From Marinobacter sp. (GTDB lineage Bacteria > Pseudomonadota > Gammaproteobacteria > Pseudomonadales > Oleiphilaceae): 64,000 bases of DNA. Positions 1 through 8,935 of the stretch are shown in pieces (the stretch's first letter is position 1; each line of letters opens with the position of its first letter). The DNA lies in NCBI GenBank assembly GCA_030457765.1, contig JAKDUK010000008.1:1-64000 (forward strand), written 5' to 3'. A program made the translations under genes and the position numbers. The notes below the pieces were generated by a model that did not search any database, was not told the DNA's origin, and saw only the letters and a list, made by a program, of their open reading frames with translations.

Positions 1-124
1 ATAATGTATATTATGTTAAATGCAGTATAGAGATTCGTTTAGAATAAACCTTGTGTTTGTGTTATCGCATGCTTAAACGTGCAAGAACCCAATAGTTTTG
101 AGTCCCCGCACGTTAGGGAATGCT

Positions 125-904
125 TTAGCTTGAGAGCGGCCCGCGCCTCCACAAATAGAACAACACCGGAATCACCAACAGCGCCAAGATTACCGCAGTG
201 ATCATGCCACCCACCATCGGCGCTGCGATACGCCCCATCACCTCAGAGCCCGTTCCTGTACCGAGCATTATGGGAACTAGGCCACCAATAATCGCGGCCG
301 CAGTCATCATCACTGGCCGCACTCGCATACCGGCGCCGTGAAGTACCGCATGGCGCAGCGTTTCCCGCCTTGGCGTCAAGCCTTTCTGCTCACAGGTTTC
401 GAGCATTGCCTGATAAGACTGGTTGAGATACACCAGCATGATGACGCCAATCTCCACAGCGACACCAGCTAATGCAATGAAACCAACCCCAACCGCAACC
501 GAGAAGTTATAACCCAACAGATACATTAGCCAAACAGCACCGATCATTGCGAACGGAAGCGTGCCCATGATGATGCCCACTTCCGTAAAATTTCTGAAGT
601 TCAGAAACAACAGGATGATGATAATCGCCAGTGTTAAGGGCACCACGTAGGTCAGCTTTTCTTTCGCGCGGAGCATGTATTCGTATTGGCCCGACCAGGC
701 GATGGAATAGCCCGCGGGCAAGTCCAGTTCTTCCTGCACAACCGCCATTGCCTGCTCCACGTATGTGCCCACGTCAACACCCTCTATATCCACAAAGGAC
801 CAACCGTTAAGACGAGCGTTCTCACTTTTGATCGCCGGCGGCCCATCTTCTATTCGAATGTCGGCAACATCCGCCAGTGCAATCCTCTGGCCTGAGGCCG
901 TCAC
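125..904 (-). CDS. cusA: CusA-type Cu/Ag efflux RND pump, C-terminal fragment after frameshift
   Basis: This is the last 259 residues of a heavy-metal RND transporter. It contains the final periplasmic strand region and the C-terminal transmembrane bundle, including the GxxFA and [15 protein letters not shown] segments typical of TM11-TM12 in CusA. It continues the upstream fragment in another reading frame: together they total about 1040 residues, the normal length for CusA. The first codon here is GTG, overlapping the TGA of the upstream fragment as GTGA. Adding one base just before that point would restore a continuous ...[12 protein letters not shown]... protein. It is therefore most likely the 3' part of a frameshifted or mis-sequenced gene. 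Reinitiation at the GTG is possible but no strong Shine-Dalgarno sequence was seen. Confidence 0.85.
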   Translation of the reverse strand: MTASGQRIALADVADIRIEDGPPAIKSENARLNGWSFVDIEGVDVGTYVEQAMAVVQEELDLPAGYSIAWSGQYEYMLRAKEKLTYVVPLTLAIIIILLFLNFRNFTEVGIIMGTLPFAMIGAVWLMYLLGYNFSVAVGVGFIALAGVAVEIGVIMLVYLNQSYQAMLETCEQKGLTPRRETLRHAVLHGAGMRVRPVMMTAAAIIGGLVPIMLGTGTGSEVMGRIAAPMVGGMITAVILALLVIPVLFYLWRRGPLSS

Positions 905-3246
905 GATGGGAGCTGTTCCAATTTCTCGGGCGAATCCCGATAGTCTTCCGGATAGCGAAGGTTAATGGGGTAACGCTCAAGGCCCTCGATGGTTCTGGAG
1001 ACATTGATCCCGCCAATCGCAGAGGCAACCACTTGCTGCACGTCCGCGATATTCAAGCCATAGCGCGCAGCGCGTTCACGATTGATATCCACCTTGATAT
1101 ATCGACCACCTGCTACTCGCTCGGAGTAAACCGACGCCGTGCCGGGCACGTCTGCCAGAATTTCCTCCAGGCGTTTTCCGACATTCTGGATAGTGGCCAG
1201 ATCCGGGCCGGCGATTTTGATGCCTACGGGGGTTTTAATACCCGTTGCCAACATGTCGATGCGGGTGATGATCGGCATTACCCAGGCATTGGTGACACCA
1301 GGAAAGCGAATCAGTGTGTTGAGTTCCTGCTTGAGCTTGTCTGTGGTCATGCCCTCGCGCCACTGATCTCGGGGCTTGAGCTGGATGAAAGTCTCAATCA
1401 TGGTCAAAGGTGCCGGGTCGGTTGCCGTATCCGCGCGCCCTACTTTGCCGAACACGGTTTTCACTTCCGGTACCGTTGCAATCAGTTTGTCCGTCTGCTG
1501 AAGTAACTGACGGGCTTTGCCGATTGAGATTCCGGGATAGGTCGTCGGCATGTACATCAAGTCCCCTTCGTCCAGCGGGGGTATGAATTCACTACCGATT
1601 TGTGTTGCAGGCCATAGGCCAACAGCCAATATCAATATGGCACCCAGCACAGTCGACAGCGGAAACCTGAGCACCAGTTTCAAGACCGGCATATAGGCAC
1701 CGACCAACACTCGGTTTATGGGATTCTTATTCTCGGGCAGTACTTTGCCTCGGATAAAATAGCCCATCAGTACCGGAACCAGCGTTACCGCAAGGGCGGC
1801 ACTGGCAGCCATGGCGTAGGTTTTGGTGAACGCCAATGGCGCGAACATTCGCCCTTCTTGTGCCTCAAGCGCAAACACCGGCACAAAACTGACCGTTATG
1901 ATCAACAGCGAGAAAAACAGCGCCGGCCCGACTTCAGAGGCCGACTTGGCGACGATCTCCCATCGATTCTCCGGCGTGAGCGGCGTTCGCTCCATATGCT
2001 TGTGCATGTTCTCTATCATCACAATGGCCCCATCGATCATGGCGCCGATCGCAATGGCGATACCACCGAGAGACATAATATTGGCGTTGATGCCTTGCCA
2101 GTACATGACCGTAAACGCCGCCAGAATGCCCACAGGCAGGCTAATAATCGCCACCAACGAAGAACGGACGTGAAACAGAAAGACCATACACACCAGGCCG
2201 ACGACCAGAAACTCTTCCAGCAGTTTGAAAAAGAGATTGTCGACGGCTCGTTCAATCAAGCCCGAGCGATCGTAAACTGTGACCACTTCCACGCCGTCGG
2301 GCAGGCTCGATTGCAATTCGTCTAGCTTAGCTTTAACACCATTGATCGTTTCCTGAGCGTTTTCACCGAAGCGCATCACCACGATGCCACCAACGGCCTC
2401 CCCTTCCCCGTTAAGCTCGGCAATACCGCGCCGCATCTGAGGTCCCACTTCTACACTGGCCACATCCTGAAGCAGAACCGGTGTGCCGTTCACATCCAGG
2501 CCCAGCGGAATTACCATCAGGTCTTCCCGGGACTCAATGTAACCTGAGGTACGCACCATGTATTCTGCTTCGGCCATTTCGATAACCGATGCCCCGACTT
2601 CCTGATTACCCTGCTGAATTGCTGTTTGGATAAGTGAGAGGGGAATTCCCAATGCGCGGAGCTTTTCCGGGCTGACCTTGACCTGATATTGCTTCACCAT
2701 GCCGCCGAGCGCAGCTACCTCGGATACACCAGGCACGGTTTGTAATTCGTACTTCAGAAACCAGTCCTGAAGACTGCGCAACTGACTCAGGTCGTTCTGC
2801 CCTGTGCGATCAACCAACGCATAGAGATACACCCAGCCAACGCCGGTGGCGTCCGGTCCCAACTGAGGCCGCGCTGAATCAGGCAGGTTGGGTGCCACTT
2901 GCGACAGATACTCCAGAACTCTGGAGCGAGCCCAATACATATCGGTATCTTCATCGAAAATCACATAAACGTAGGAGTCCCCGAAAAACGAATAGCCACG
3001 TACGGTTTCCGCACCGGGAACCGACAGCATGGCGGTCGTTAGGGGGTAGGTAACCTGGTCTTCGACTACTTGTGGGGCTTGTCCCGGGAAGTTGGTTTTA
3101 ATGATAACTTGCACATCAGACAGGTCTGGAAGCGCATCGACCGGGGTTTTACTGAGTGAGTACAGGCCCAGCCCGGTTATTAATAAACTCGCCAGCAGTA
3201 CCAGAAAGCGGTTTCGAATGGACCAATAGATAATCGATTTAATCAT
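901..3246 (-). CDS. cusA: CusA-type Cu/Ag efflux RND pump, N-terminal fragment (frameshifted)
   Basis: First 781 residues of an inner-membrane RND proton/metal antiporter exporting Cu(I) or Ag(I) through the CusCBA tripartite complex. It opens with the typical TM1 region and has the heavy-metal-RND sequence around [19 protein letters not shown] (TM4, proton relay). The three methionines that in E. coli CusA bind metal appear conserved in the contexts LMYMP, PLTMIE and [10 protein letters not shown]. The frame ends prematurely at TGA after LEQLPS and the homology resumes at once in the next ORF. The start ATG overlaps the cusB stop as TGATG, so cusB and cusA are translationally coupled. Identity as a CusA/SilA family member is clear; activity depends on whether the frameshift is real. 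Confidence 0.9.
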   Translation of the reverse strand: MIKSIIYWSIRNRFLVLLASLLITGLGLYSLSKTPVDALPDLSDVQVIIKTNFPGQAPQVVEDQVTYPLTTAMLSVPGAETVRGYSFFGDSYVYVIFDEDTDMYWARSRVLEYLSQVAPNLPDSARPQLGPDATGVGWVYLYALVDRTGQNDLSQLRSLQDWFLKYELQTVPGVSEVAALGGMVKQYQVKVSPEKLRALGIPLSLIQTAIQQGNQEVGASVIEMAEAEYMVRTSGYIESREDLMVIPLGLDVNGTPVLLQDVASVEVGPQMRRGIAELNGEGEAVGGIVVMRFGENAQETINGVKAKLDELQSSLPDGVEVVTVYDRSGLIERAVDNLFFKLLEEFLVVGLVCMVFLFHVRSSLVAIISLPVGILAAFTVMYWQGINANIMSLGGIAIAIGAMIDGAIVMIENMHKHMERTPLTPENRWEIVAKSASEVGPALFFSLLIITVSFVPVFALEAQEGRMFAPLAFTKTYAMAASAALAVTLVPVLMGYFIRGKVLPENKNPINRVLVGAYMPVLKLVLRFPLSTVLGAILILAVGLWPATQIGSEFIPPLDEGDLMYMPTTYPGISIGKARQLLQQTDKLIATVPEVKTVFGKVGRADTATDPAPLTMIETFIQLKPRDQWREGMTTDKLKQELNTLIRFPGVTNAWVMPIITRIDMLATGIKTPVGIKIAGPDLATIQNVGKRLEEILADVPGTASVYSERVAGGRYIKVDINRERAARYGLNIADVQQVVASAIGGINVSRTIEGLERYPINLRYPEDYRDSPEKLEQLPS

Positions 3247-4529
3247 CAGTTGGCTCCCTCATGGTTCATATTTCCGTGATCCATGTTTGCGTGATCCACC
3301 GAATCAGAGCTCATGGTCGACATACGCAGGAAATCCGAGGTCTTGCTGGATTCAGAATCAATCAGGAACTGGGCAGAGGTAACCACCCTATCGCCTGGCA
3401 TAACACCGCCAAGAATTTCGGCGTACTGCTCACCAACACGGCCGACCTTCACCGTGACGGATTTGAACGCGCCCCCATCCAACGCCAGCACCAGTCGATC
3501 GCTCTGGCCGGTTCGAATAACCGATTCCCGCGGCACCAGCAGTTGCCGGCTGGTACGGGCGCCCTGAATGTTCAACTCTGCAAACATGCCCGGCAGCAAG
3601 GTGCCATCGGCGTTGTCAAAACGCATTCTGACCCGGGCCGTACGGGTCTTGGGATTAACCTCCGGATACACATAATCCACCTTCCCGGTCCATTGACGTC
3701 CCGGTAAATAGTCCAGCGTCATCACCACGCGATTATCGGATGCCACTGCGGACAACTGGCGTTCAAATACTTCCCCAATAACCCACACCTCATCCAGCGC
3801 AGCGATGGAGAGAACTCGATCCCCTGGCTTGATAAACATCCCTTCGCGAACATTAAGGTTGTCGATAACACCAGAGGTGGGCGCGTACACCGTTAAGGTA
3901 CGCTGCAATTTCCGGGTTTTCGTGATCTGGCGAATCAAGCTTACGGGCACATTGAGCGCCGCCAGGCGCTCCTTGGCGGCATTGACCAAACGCTCATTGC
4001 CCCGGTTTAACGCCAGAATTAGCTCATCCTGAGCGTTGACCAGCGTGGGCGAATAGAGTGTGTAGAGTGGCTTGCCCTTCTGCACCGGTTCGCCCTCTGC
4101 CTTCACATAGAGCTTCTCAATCCACCCCTCAACCCGCGGATGAACATGAGCCATATCGTCTTCACTGTATTGAACGTACCCCACCGTCGTTATGTCATTA
4201 GGCAGCCTGCCTTTGGTAACCGGCCCCGTCCTTACACCCAGGTTGTTAACCACACTCGGTGAAATACGAACCGTGCCCGGGGCGTCCTTAGCTGATCCGC
4301 TTTGTTCATAGACAGGGATCAGGTCCATCCCCATGGGCGATTTGCCCGGTTTATCACTTTTGAAATTGGGATCCATGGGCGCTACCCAATGCATCGGTTC
4401 TTTACTGACACTGCTTATGGTCTCAACCATCGAAGCCATTGAAGCTTCAGGTGCAAGCCAATAGGTTGCGACTGCTCCGGCCACCCCACCTACTAATAAA
4501 AAGCCCAATGGGCGCATAACGTTTGCCAT
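3246..4529 (-). CDS. cusB: CusB-type efflux RND periplasmic adaptor
   Basis: Periplasmic membrane-fusion subunit (427 aa) linking CusA to the outer-membrane channel. An N-terminal signal anchor (residues about 6-25) is followed by a heavy-metal-binding domain with [11 protein letters not shown] and [14 protein letters not shown] at residues 46-74, a motif found in CusB/SilB relatives. Next come the lipoyl/barrel-sandwich hybrid halves around the alpha-hairpin (residues about 120-230) and the beta-barrel domain. The last 20 or so residues are Met/His-rich ([12 protein letters not shown]), probably an extra Cu(I)-binding tail. It lies 5 bp after cusC and its stop overlaps the cusA start by one base, so the three form one operon. 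Confidence 0.93.
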   Translation of the reverse strand: MANVMRPLGFLLVGGVAGAVATYWLAPEASMASMVETISSVSKEPMHWVAPMDPNFKSDKPGKSPMGMDLIPVYEQSGSAKDAPGTVRISPSVVNNLGVRTGPVTKGRLPNDITTVGYVQYSEDDMAHVHPRVEGWIEKLYVKAEGEPVQKGKPLYTLYSPTLVNAQDELILALNRGNERLVNAAKERLAALNVPVSLIRQITKTRKLQRTLTVYAPTSGVIDNLNVREGMFIKPGDRVLSIAALDEVWVIGEVFERQLSAVASDNRVVMTLDYLPGRQWTGKVDYVYPEVNPKTRTARVRMRFDNADGTLLPGMFAELNIQGARTSRQLLVPRESVIRTGQSDRLVLALDGGAFKSVTVKVGRVGEQYAEILGGVMPGDRVVTSAQFLIDSESSKTSDFLRMSTMSSDSVDHANMDHGNMNHEGAN

Positions 4530-4534
4530 GATTG

Positions 4535-5854
4535 TTAATCCTGGGAGTTTTTCAGTGAAAACGAGGGGGAGCCAGAGGTACCGGCAATGAGATAGCGATA
4601 GGTAGCCAGGTTTTTGGCGCGTTCAGCCGTCATCTGTATAAAATCGACTTGTGTGTTCAGCTCCGCGATGCGCGCCCGTACGGCTTCGGCAAAGTCGCCG
4701 TCATCGTTGTTGTAAGCTGAAAGTGCTGCATTGGCCTGCTCCGCCATCTGTGGAAGCAGCGTCTGCTGATAAAGCATGATGCGTTCATCGAGCCGGTTAA
4801 TTCGGGCACCCGCGGCACGACCTTCGGCTTTTATGCGCCGAACCTGCAGCATCCGGTCCGACTTCGCCGCTTCCACGCGCGCGATTGCCGCACTCACGGT
4901 GCGGTCCTGGCGATTGCCGGTAAAAATAGGCAGATCGAACCCGATCCCGATTGAAAACAGATCCGCCCGATCCTGCCCGTTCGGGGCTTGATCCCGATAT
5001 CCATACTGCGCGGATACCGTCCATTCCGGCTGGTAAGCCTGGCGAGCCAACTGAACATCTATAGAGCCAGCATCAATTAACTGGTCTGTCGCGCGAATTG
5101 AAGAGTGAGTGATTACGGAATTATCACTCACACCAAACGCTGTGCTCGGAAGCCTGACTAACAGATTCGGGGGAATACGCTCGCTTACCCGCAAGCGGAA
5201 CGTGTCAGTACCCACCCACTCTCCCAACTCTTCCTGGGCGGTTTCCATCTGGGCATAAAGCGCCGTTAAGCGGTCATCAAGACGGGTCAACTCCAAAGAC
5301 GCACGGATGATGTCCTGCTGCCGTGAACCGTTCATCGTTGAGGTGTACCCGGCTTCTGCAACGTCTGCCAACTGCTCAAACAGCCCCCGATTGCTTTCAA
5401 TCAATCGAACACTCTCTTGAGCTTTCCAAAGCTCAAGCCACAGGTAAGTTACCGATCTAACCACCAGTTTCTGTCGGTTCTCCCGCTGAAACGACTGAGA
5501 TTCCGCGAGCTCTTTCTTCTTGCCGCGGGCGAGAGACCGACTATCACCACGGGGAAATCGCTGGCTGATCCCAATCGTGGCTTGGGTCATGCCCTCTTGG
5601 CCGGTATCGAAGGTATCCGTGGGAAGGTTTGCGGCTCCCAACATGATTCGTGGGTCTGGTAAGGCGCCTGCCGCAACAGACTCGTCGAGTAGCGCGTTTT
5701 GCAAATGGATGCTTTGGGCTGACCAGGGGTCTCCTCGAATCGCAATATCAATGGCGTCTTCAAGGGCAAGCCTCGGTTCCGCAGAAACACCGAGACTCGT
5801 TAAAAGCAAGACACCTATTAGAGCTGGCTTATATATACGAAGAAAATCATTCAA
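4535..5854 (-). CDS. cusC: CusC-type TolC-family outer membrane efflux channel
   Basis: Outer-membrane component (439 aa) of the Cu/Ag efflux complex, first gene of the cusCBA operon. A signal peptide (residues about 1-25, ending near VSAEP) precedes two repeats of the long alpha-helical/beta-strand TolC unit; AGYTSTMNGSRQQDIIRA in the middle is typical of the family. No lipobox Cys is evident, unlike E. coli CusC. The start is TTG, with GTGGAG eight bases upstream; the nearby ATG is out of frame. A copper-box direct repeat lies 53-68 bp upstream, so metal-dependent transcription by the window's CopR-like regulator is likely. Confidence 0.9.
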   Translation of the reverse strand: MNDFLRIYKPALIGVLLLTSLGVSAEPRLALEDAIDIAIRGDPWSAQSIHLQNALLDESVAAGALPDPRIMLGAANLPTDTFDTGQEGMTQATIGISQRFPRGDSRSLARGKKKELAESQSFQRENRQKLVVRSVTYLWLELWKAQESVRLIESNRGLFEQLADVAEAGYTSTMNGSRQQDIIRASLELTRLDDRLTALYAQMETAQEELGEWVGTDTFRLRVSERIPPNLLVRLPSTAFGVSDNSVITHSSIRATDQLIDAGSIDVQLARQAYQPEWTVSAQYGYRDQAPNGQDRADLFSIGIGFDLPIFTGNRQDRTVSAAIARVEAAKSDRMLQVRRIKAEGRAAGARINRLDERIMLYQQTLLPQMAEQANAALSAYNNDDGDFAEAVRARIAELNTQVDFIQMTAERAKNLATYRYLIAGTSGSPSFSLKNSQD

Positions 5855-5906
5855 ATTGCATTCTCCACTGAACTTGATATGTAGCGAAGAATCATAGAAT
5901 TGTTAT

Positions 5907-5922
5907 CTGAACTCAGGCTGAA
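5907..5922 (-). promoter_or_regulatory. Copper-box direct repeat upstream of cusC
   Basis: CTGAA at 5907-5911 and 5918-5922 on the plus strand, i.e. TTCAG-N6-TTCAG reading toward cusC. The period is exactly 11 bp, as expected for an OmpR/PhoB-family dimer. A TATGAT -10-like hexamer follows ten bases after the box in gene sense. The box is 53-68 bp from the cusC start codon. Confidence 0.75.
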
Positions 5923-6017
5923 ATTTTAACGCCTATTATGTGATTTTGATCTGAGTCAACTAATCTTAATTGCTGATAAATATCAAAAAAATACATTACT
6001 TTTATTTTATAATTTAT

Positions 6018-6033
6018 TTCAGGATCAGTTCAG
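6018..6033 (+). promoter_or_regulatory. Copper-box direct repeat upstream of the Met-rich small protein
   Basis: TTCAG at 6018-6022 and 6029-6033, 11-bp period, reading rightward toward the gene starting at 6083 (50-65 bp upstream). TTAAAT lies ten bases after the second repeat as a possible -10. With the oppositely oriented box at 5907 it makes a divergent pair of metal-responsive promoters in the 5855-6082 gap. Confidence 0.75.
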
Positions 6034-6082
6034 GAAGGGATGTTTAAATCACCTCATCAACAAACTAACCAGCAGGTGAATT

Positions 6083-6430
6083 ATGAAAAAGTCAATTATA
6101 TTCTTAGCCGCAATCACTTTATCTTCCGGTGTGTTCGCCGGTAACATGCATGAAAGCAATAGTGACTCTTCGATGGGCAGTGACATGAGCTCAATGCACA
6201 GTAAAATGAAATCCATGCACAAAAACATGAACTCGATGCACAGCGGTATGGACGAAAAGATGACGCAATCAGGAATACTAAAAAATAAGGAGATGCAGCG
6301 ACTTCATGAGGAAATGACGTTGTACGGGTTATCTGAAGTTGGTATGGAAGCACGGCGTAATATGATGGGGCCAAAAGGTAAAGCCTATCATCTAGCGCTG
6401 GAGCAGGCGCAAAAAAACACCGCAGGATAA
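6083..6430 (+). CDS. Small secreted Met/His/Ser-rich protein, copper-box linked
   Basis: A 115-aa protein with a clear Sec signal peptide (residues 1-19, cleavage after VFAG-type sequence). The mature N-terminus is a run of Ser-Met-His repeats (MHSKMKSMHKNMNSMHSGM, residues about 38-56), a composition typical of periplasmic Cu(I)/Ag(I)-buffering proteins. The C-terminal half is ordinary and possibly helical. Start ATG is preceded by AGGTG. I do not recognise a named family. Its position opposite cusCBA and the copper box upstream suggest a copper-induced periplasmic metal sponge. Its 3' end is overlapped antisense by the candidate small RNA at 6411-6505. Confidence 0.8.
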   Translation: MKKSIIFLAAITLSSGVFAGNMHESNSDSSMGSDMSSMHSKMKSMHKNMNSMHSGMDEKMTQSGILKNKEMQRLHEEMTLYGLSEVGMEARRNMMGPKGKAYHLALEQAQKNTAG

Positions 6431-6439
6431 CGCCTGCGG
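6411..6439 (-). terminator. Strong rho-independent terminator on the minus strand
   Basis: Read on the minus strand: CCGCAGG, a six-base loop CGTTAT, CCTGCGG, then TG and seven T residues. The hairpin straddles the stop codon of the plus-strand gene ending at 6430. No protein-coding gene on the minus strand ends here, so it most likely ends the candidate small RNA. On the plus strand there is no T-run. Confidence 0.75.
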
Positions 6440-6505
6440 CTAAGTTAACTCGCAAAAGCTCAAGGTCCACTGGCACGGCTATTCCGCACGGATGACACCT
6501 TGAGT
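6411..6505 (-). ncRNA. Candidate copper-responsive small/antisense RNA
   Basis: On the minus strand a copper box (6544-6529) is followed after ten bases by TTTGCT (6518-6513) as a possible -10, placing transcription start near 6505. The RNA would begin with a stem formed by CTCAAGGT and ACCTTGAG (6504-6497 with 6466-6459), continue through about 20 unpaired bases, and end at a strong intrinsic terminator (6439-6411). Length would be about 95 nt. It lies antisense to the end of the gene at 6083-6430 and the gap before the gene at 6586. This is inferred from sequence signals alone. Confidence 0.55.
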
Positions 6506-6528
6506 GGCGAGTAGCAAAGCACATAAAC

Positions 6529-6544
6529 CTGAAACGAAACTGAA
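6529..6544 (-). promoter_or_regulatory. Copper-box direct repeat pointing leftward, inside the gap between two small genes
   Basis: CTGAA at 6529-6533 and 6540-6544 on the plus strand, 11-bp period, so TTCAG-N6-TTCAG reads leftward. This orientation is opposite to that needed for the gene starting at 6586, but matches the leftward terminator at 6439-6411. TTTGCT is a weak candidate -10 ten bases downstream. Confidence 0.65.
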
Positions 6545-6585
6545 TTACAGTAATATTATCGGTAATTCGGAGCAAGGAGTTCACC

Positions 6586-6807
6586 ATGAAAAAATTTATT
6601 ATCGCGGCAGCAATAACAACATTGTTTTCTACTATGGCATATGCTAATTCTGGCTTGGCGGATCGAATAAATGAAGCGCGGAGTTATCCTAACAAAGCAA
6701 TCGAAAAAACAGTGGATTCGAGCAAGTCGAATATGCAGCATAAACAGATACACATGAAAATGAGTAAGTCTGAGATAAAACGACATGAACACATGTCAAA
6801 AAAATAG
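6586..6807 (+). CDS. Small secreted Met/His/Lys-rich protein
   Basis: A 73-aa protein with a Sec signal peptide (residues 1-20, ending MAYA) and a short basic mature part containing scattered His and Met (MQHKQIHMKMS, KRHEHMSKK). AAGGAG sits eight bases before the ATG. It follows the 115-aa Met-rich protein on the same strand after 155 bp and may be read through from that gene's copper-box promoter, since no plus-strand terminator separates them. Likely a small periplasmic metal-binding or stress protein; no family recognised. Confidence 0.7.
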   Translation: MKKFIIAAAITTLFSTMAYANSGLADRINEARSYPNKAIEKTVDSSKSNMQHKQIHMKMSKSEIKRHEHMSKK

Positions 6808-6848
6808 CATTGAATACTATTATCATAAAACCTTAAAATGAAATACAG

Positions 6849-6868
6849 CCATGTTCAGGAGAACGTGG
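6849..6868. terminator. Hairpin between convergent genes, weak bidirectional terminator
   Basis: CCATGTTC, loop AGGA, GAACGTGG form an eight-pair stem (one G-U). It is followed by TTTAAAT on the plus strand and by a T-rich stretch on the minus strand. It lies between the plus-strand gene ending at 6807 and the minus-strand gene ending at 6915, so it could end both transcripts. Confidence 0.45.
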
Positions 6869-6914
6869 TTTAAATCACTTGGTTTTGTAATTTAGATATA
6901 TATTACACAATGGA

Positions 6915-7889
6915 TTATTTATAAGGTAATGTTGTTTCGGCTATTTGTTTAGAAAAATTGGGCACGTATTGCTCTCTGGTAGAATTTATAGCATCATCCA
7001 ACCTATTCTCGTAACCACTAAACCAAGACTGTTTTCGTACATCCTCCGCACTCCGGATTTGACCTTCTGTAATACTTTTTGATCCAAACTTCTCTGCTGC
7101 ATCCATAGCTTCATATAACAACATTATAAGAGGACTATCTGACATAAAATCCTCTGGTATCTCTCCGTTTTCGATTGACGCACTTTCATATGCTTTCTGA
7201 ACGCCCGCGCGCTGGTGCGCATATTCAAAAGAGGTCCCTTTTTCTTCATTGCCTACAGCATCTAAAAATTCTATCCCAGCTTTGAACTTAGACGCCATAT
7301 TCCCAACAAAAGGGTCGGAAAACTGATCCTTTTCGCTCGTCGGACCGCTGTAAAGACCCATGGCAAGCCCCTGTTGTTGATTCATTTTATTACGAGCTAT
7401 GGCCTGCTCATCTTTTGTGAACATTTCGCCTTGATTACTTGCAACAGCATAGAGTGCTCGCCTATCAAGCTCACCCAGTAACGAATTTCTGCTTTCTGCA
7501 GGTGCGTTATTTGGCGGATATGACTTGCCAATCGATTCCAGACGCTCATAATTATTATCCATACTAGCGCGTGCATCTATCGCAACCTGGCTAAAATCTT
7601 TTCCAGCAGAAAAGGTATCACGACCAGGCTCTTTGACACCTAATGCAATATTAGCAGCTGTAAATCCGTCATAAGTCGGCATAAACTGTTCGTAATAGCT
7701 AGGGGATTGACCGCCCCTAGACGCCTCTAGTGCTTTTCTGCCAGCATCTGAAATAGTAACGTCGTTATTACTATTTTCAGGGCCAGCACTGTCCTTGATG
7801 GGTTTCTCTTCGATTCCAGATCCCGTTTTTTCCAAACTAGCGTATTTATTTTGCACTCCAAGTGACTGGCTGCTTATGGTAGATATCAC
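6915..7889 (-). CDS. Conserved hypothetical protein, 324 aa
   Basis: No signal peptide or membrane segment is visible. The N-terminus is polar and Ser/Asn-rich and contains DVTISDAGRKALEA (residues about 43-56), a phrase that recurs near the start of flagellar and other surface-related proteins in gammaproteobacteria; the rest is probably helical. The start is GTG with GGGGA upstream. The gene is visibly more AT-rich than the flanking copper genes, which may point to separate acquisition. It lies downstream of another unknown gene on the same strand (8006-8758) that has a copper box. Function unknown. Confidence 0.65.
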   Translation of the reverse strand: MISTISSQSLGVQNKYASLEKTGSGIEEKPIKDSAGPENSNNDVTISDAGRKALEASRGGQSPSYYEQFMPTYDGFTAANIALGVKEPGRDTFSAGKDFSQVAIDARASMDNNYERLESIGKSYPPNNAPAESRNSLLGELDRRALYAVASNQGEMFTKDEQAIARNKMNQQQGLAMGLYSGPTSEKDQFSDPFVGNMASKFKAGIEFLDAVGNEEKGTSFEYAHQRAGVQKAYESASIENGEIPEDFMSDSPLIMLLYEAMDAAEKFGSKSITEGQIRSAEDVRKQSWFSGYENRLDDAINSTREQYVPNFSKQIAETTLPYK

Positions 7890-8005
7890 AACAATGTCCC
7901 CACTAAATACCTATACGTGATTTGAACGAACCTTTGCATCAAGGTATGCATCCATCTTTTAAGCGTGGCAGATAATGACACGCATTGCTTGGGCCTTGTC
8001 TCCTT

Positions 8006-8758
8006 TTACAGCGTGATCAGTCCAAAGTCTGCTGGCTTGGCATATCCGATGGGCGCATTCGCACTGATCTGGTCCAACAAAGCGCGCCCGCCATAAGGGA
8101 AGTGACGCTCGTAATCAGTGGGATCTATCGGGTTCAGGTCATAGCTTCCGCCTGGTTCGTGCACTTGCAGATAGGAACGAAGATCAACAATATCCCCAAA
8201 ATTTCCCTGGGATACATCGAATCGGCCGATACCGTTACTCACACCGGCTGGCCCTCGATCCAGCTCCAGCGCCCGAATCATCGTAGAAGCCACCTGGTTG
8301 GCCTGATATTCGACATCGGCTACCGAGAATGCCTCTTTGAGCGTCGTGCGCTCGTCAGTTGTTAGAGCATCGCTGCCTTCCGAGAATTCCAATGAACCGT
8401 TTGACACCGAAAACCCCCAATCCTTTTCTTGCAGATCGGGTGATAGAGACTCCATTGCCATCTCATAAGTACGCTTGAGACCAGCTGACGCCGTGGCGAC
8501 ACCAGTTGACAACGCCACCATCATCTCATCCAACCTGGCATTGGTCGCCTCATGACTTTCTTGCGGCATCTTGTATATTTTATCAATAACAAAGCCACCG
8601 GTATCCAAAGGGTTCTCTTTCGATCCATGGTAAACCACAGATGGCACCTCACTGATCTGAACCCTCGCATCAATTGGCGTTTCGCGGACGATCCTGGCGG
8701 AGCCATTCGAGTACACCCCTTGTTGACTTGCCGATTGCGATAGGTGACTGATGTCCAT
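8006..8758 (-). CDS. Hypothetical protein, 250 aa, possibly copper-box controlled
   Basis: A soluble-looking 250-aa protein without signal peptide or recognised motif. The N-terminal 45 residues are polar (MDISHLSQSASQQG); the remainder looks mixed alpha/beta with a Gly/Pro/Tyr-rich C-terminus. AAGGAGGAAC precedes the ATG, a near-perfect ribosome-binding site suggesting strong translation. A degenerate copper box (8920-8935) points toward it from 162 bp upstream, overlapping the mntP 3' end. It and the following unknown gene (6915-7889) are in tandem, 116 bp apart, inside a copper-resistance block. No function can be assigned. Confidence 0.65.
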   Translation of the reverse strand: MDISHLSQSASQQGVYSNGSARIVRETPIDARVQISEVPSVVYHGSKENPLDTGGFVIDKIYKMPQESHEATNARLDEMMVALSTGVATASAGLKRTYEMAMESLSPDLQEKDWGFSVSNGSLEFSEGSDALTTDERTTLKEAFSVADVEYQANQVASTMIRALELDRGPAGVSNGIGRFDVSQGNFGDIVDLRSYLQVHEPGGSYDLNPIDPTDYERHFPYGGRALLDQISANAPIGYAKPADFGLITL

Positions 8759-8919
8759 CCTTGTTCCTCCTTCAAAAGACTCTTCTAGTTATCGGAAGCT
8801 ACCGGAAGAACTTTAGTGAGTCCATCGTCGATGAATCAGCCAAATGATCCAACAAGATGCAGGTGGTATTGTGACCCTCCTTCCAATACCCGGTTACGCC
8901 AAAGTGCTGCGGTTATTAT

Positions 8920-8935
8920 CTGAATTCAGGCTTAA
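8920..8935 (-). promoter_or_regulatory. Degenerate copper box upstream of the 250-aa unknown gene
   Basis: CTGAA at 8920-8924 and CTTAA at 8931-8935 on the plus strand, 11-bp period, so TTAAG-N6-TTCAG reads toward the gene starting at 8758. It overlaps the last codons of mntP. The distance to the start codon (162 bp) is longer than at the other boxes and no good -10 follows at the usual place, so this is the weakest member. Confidence 0.5.

Noticed and set aside
901-903. The in-frame TGA ending the first cusA fragment as a selenocysteine codon, since selD is in the window
   Set aside because: The homology continues in a different reading frame after the TGA, so a base is missing; reading through the stop would not restore the protein, and RND pumps are not known selenoproteins.
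6114-6587. A 157-codon minus-strand open frame across the Met-rich gene and the following gap
   Set aside because: It is a shadow of the plus-strand gene plus the structured small-RNA region; the translation is Cys/Arg-rich without a ribosome-binding site.
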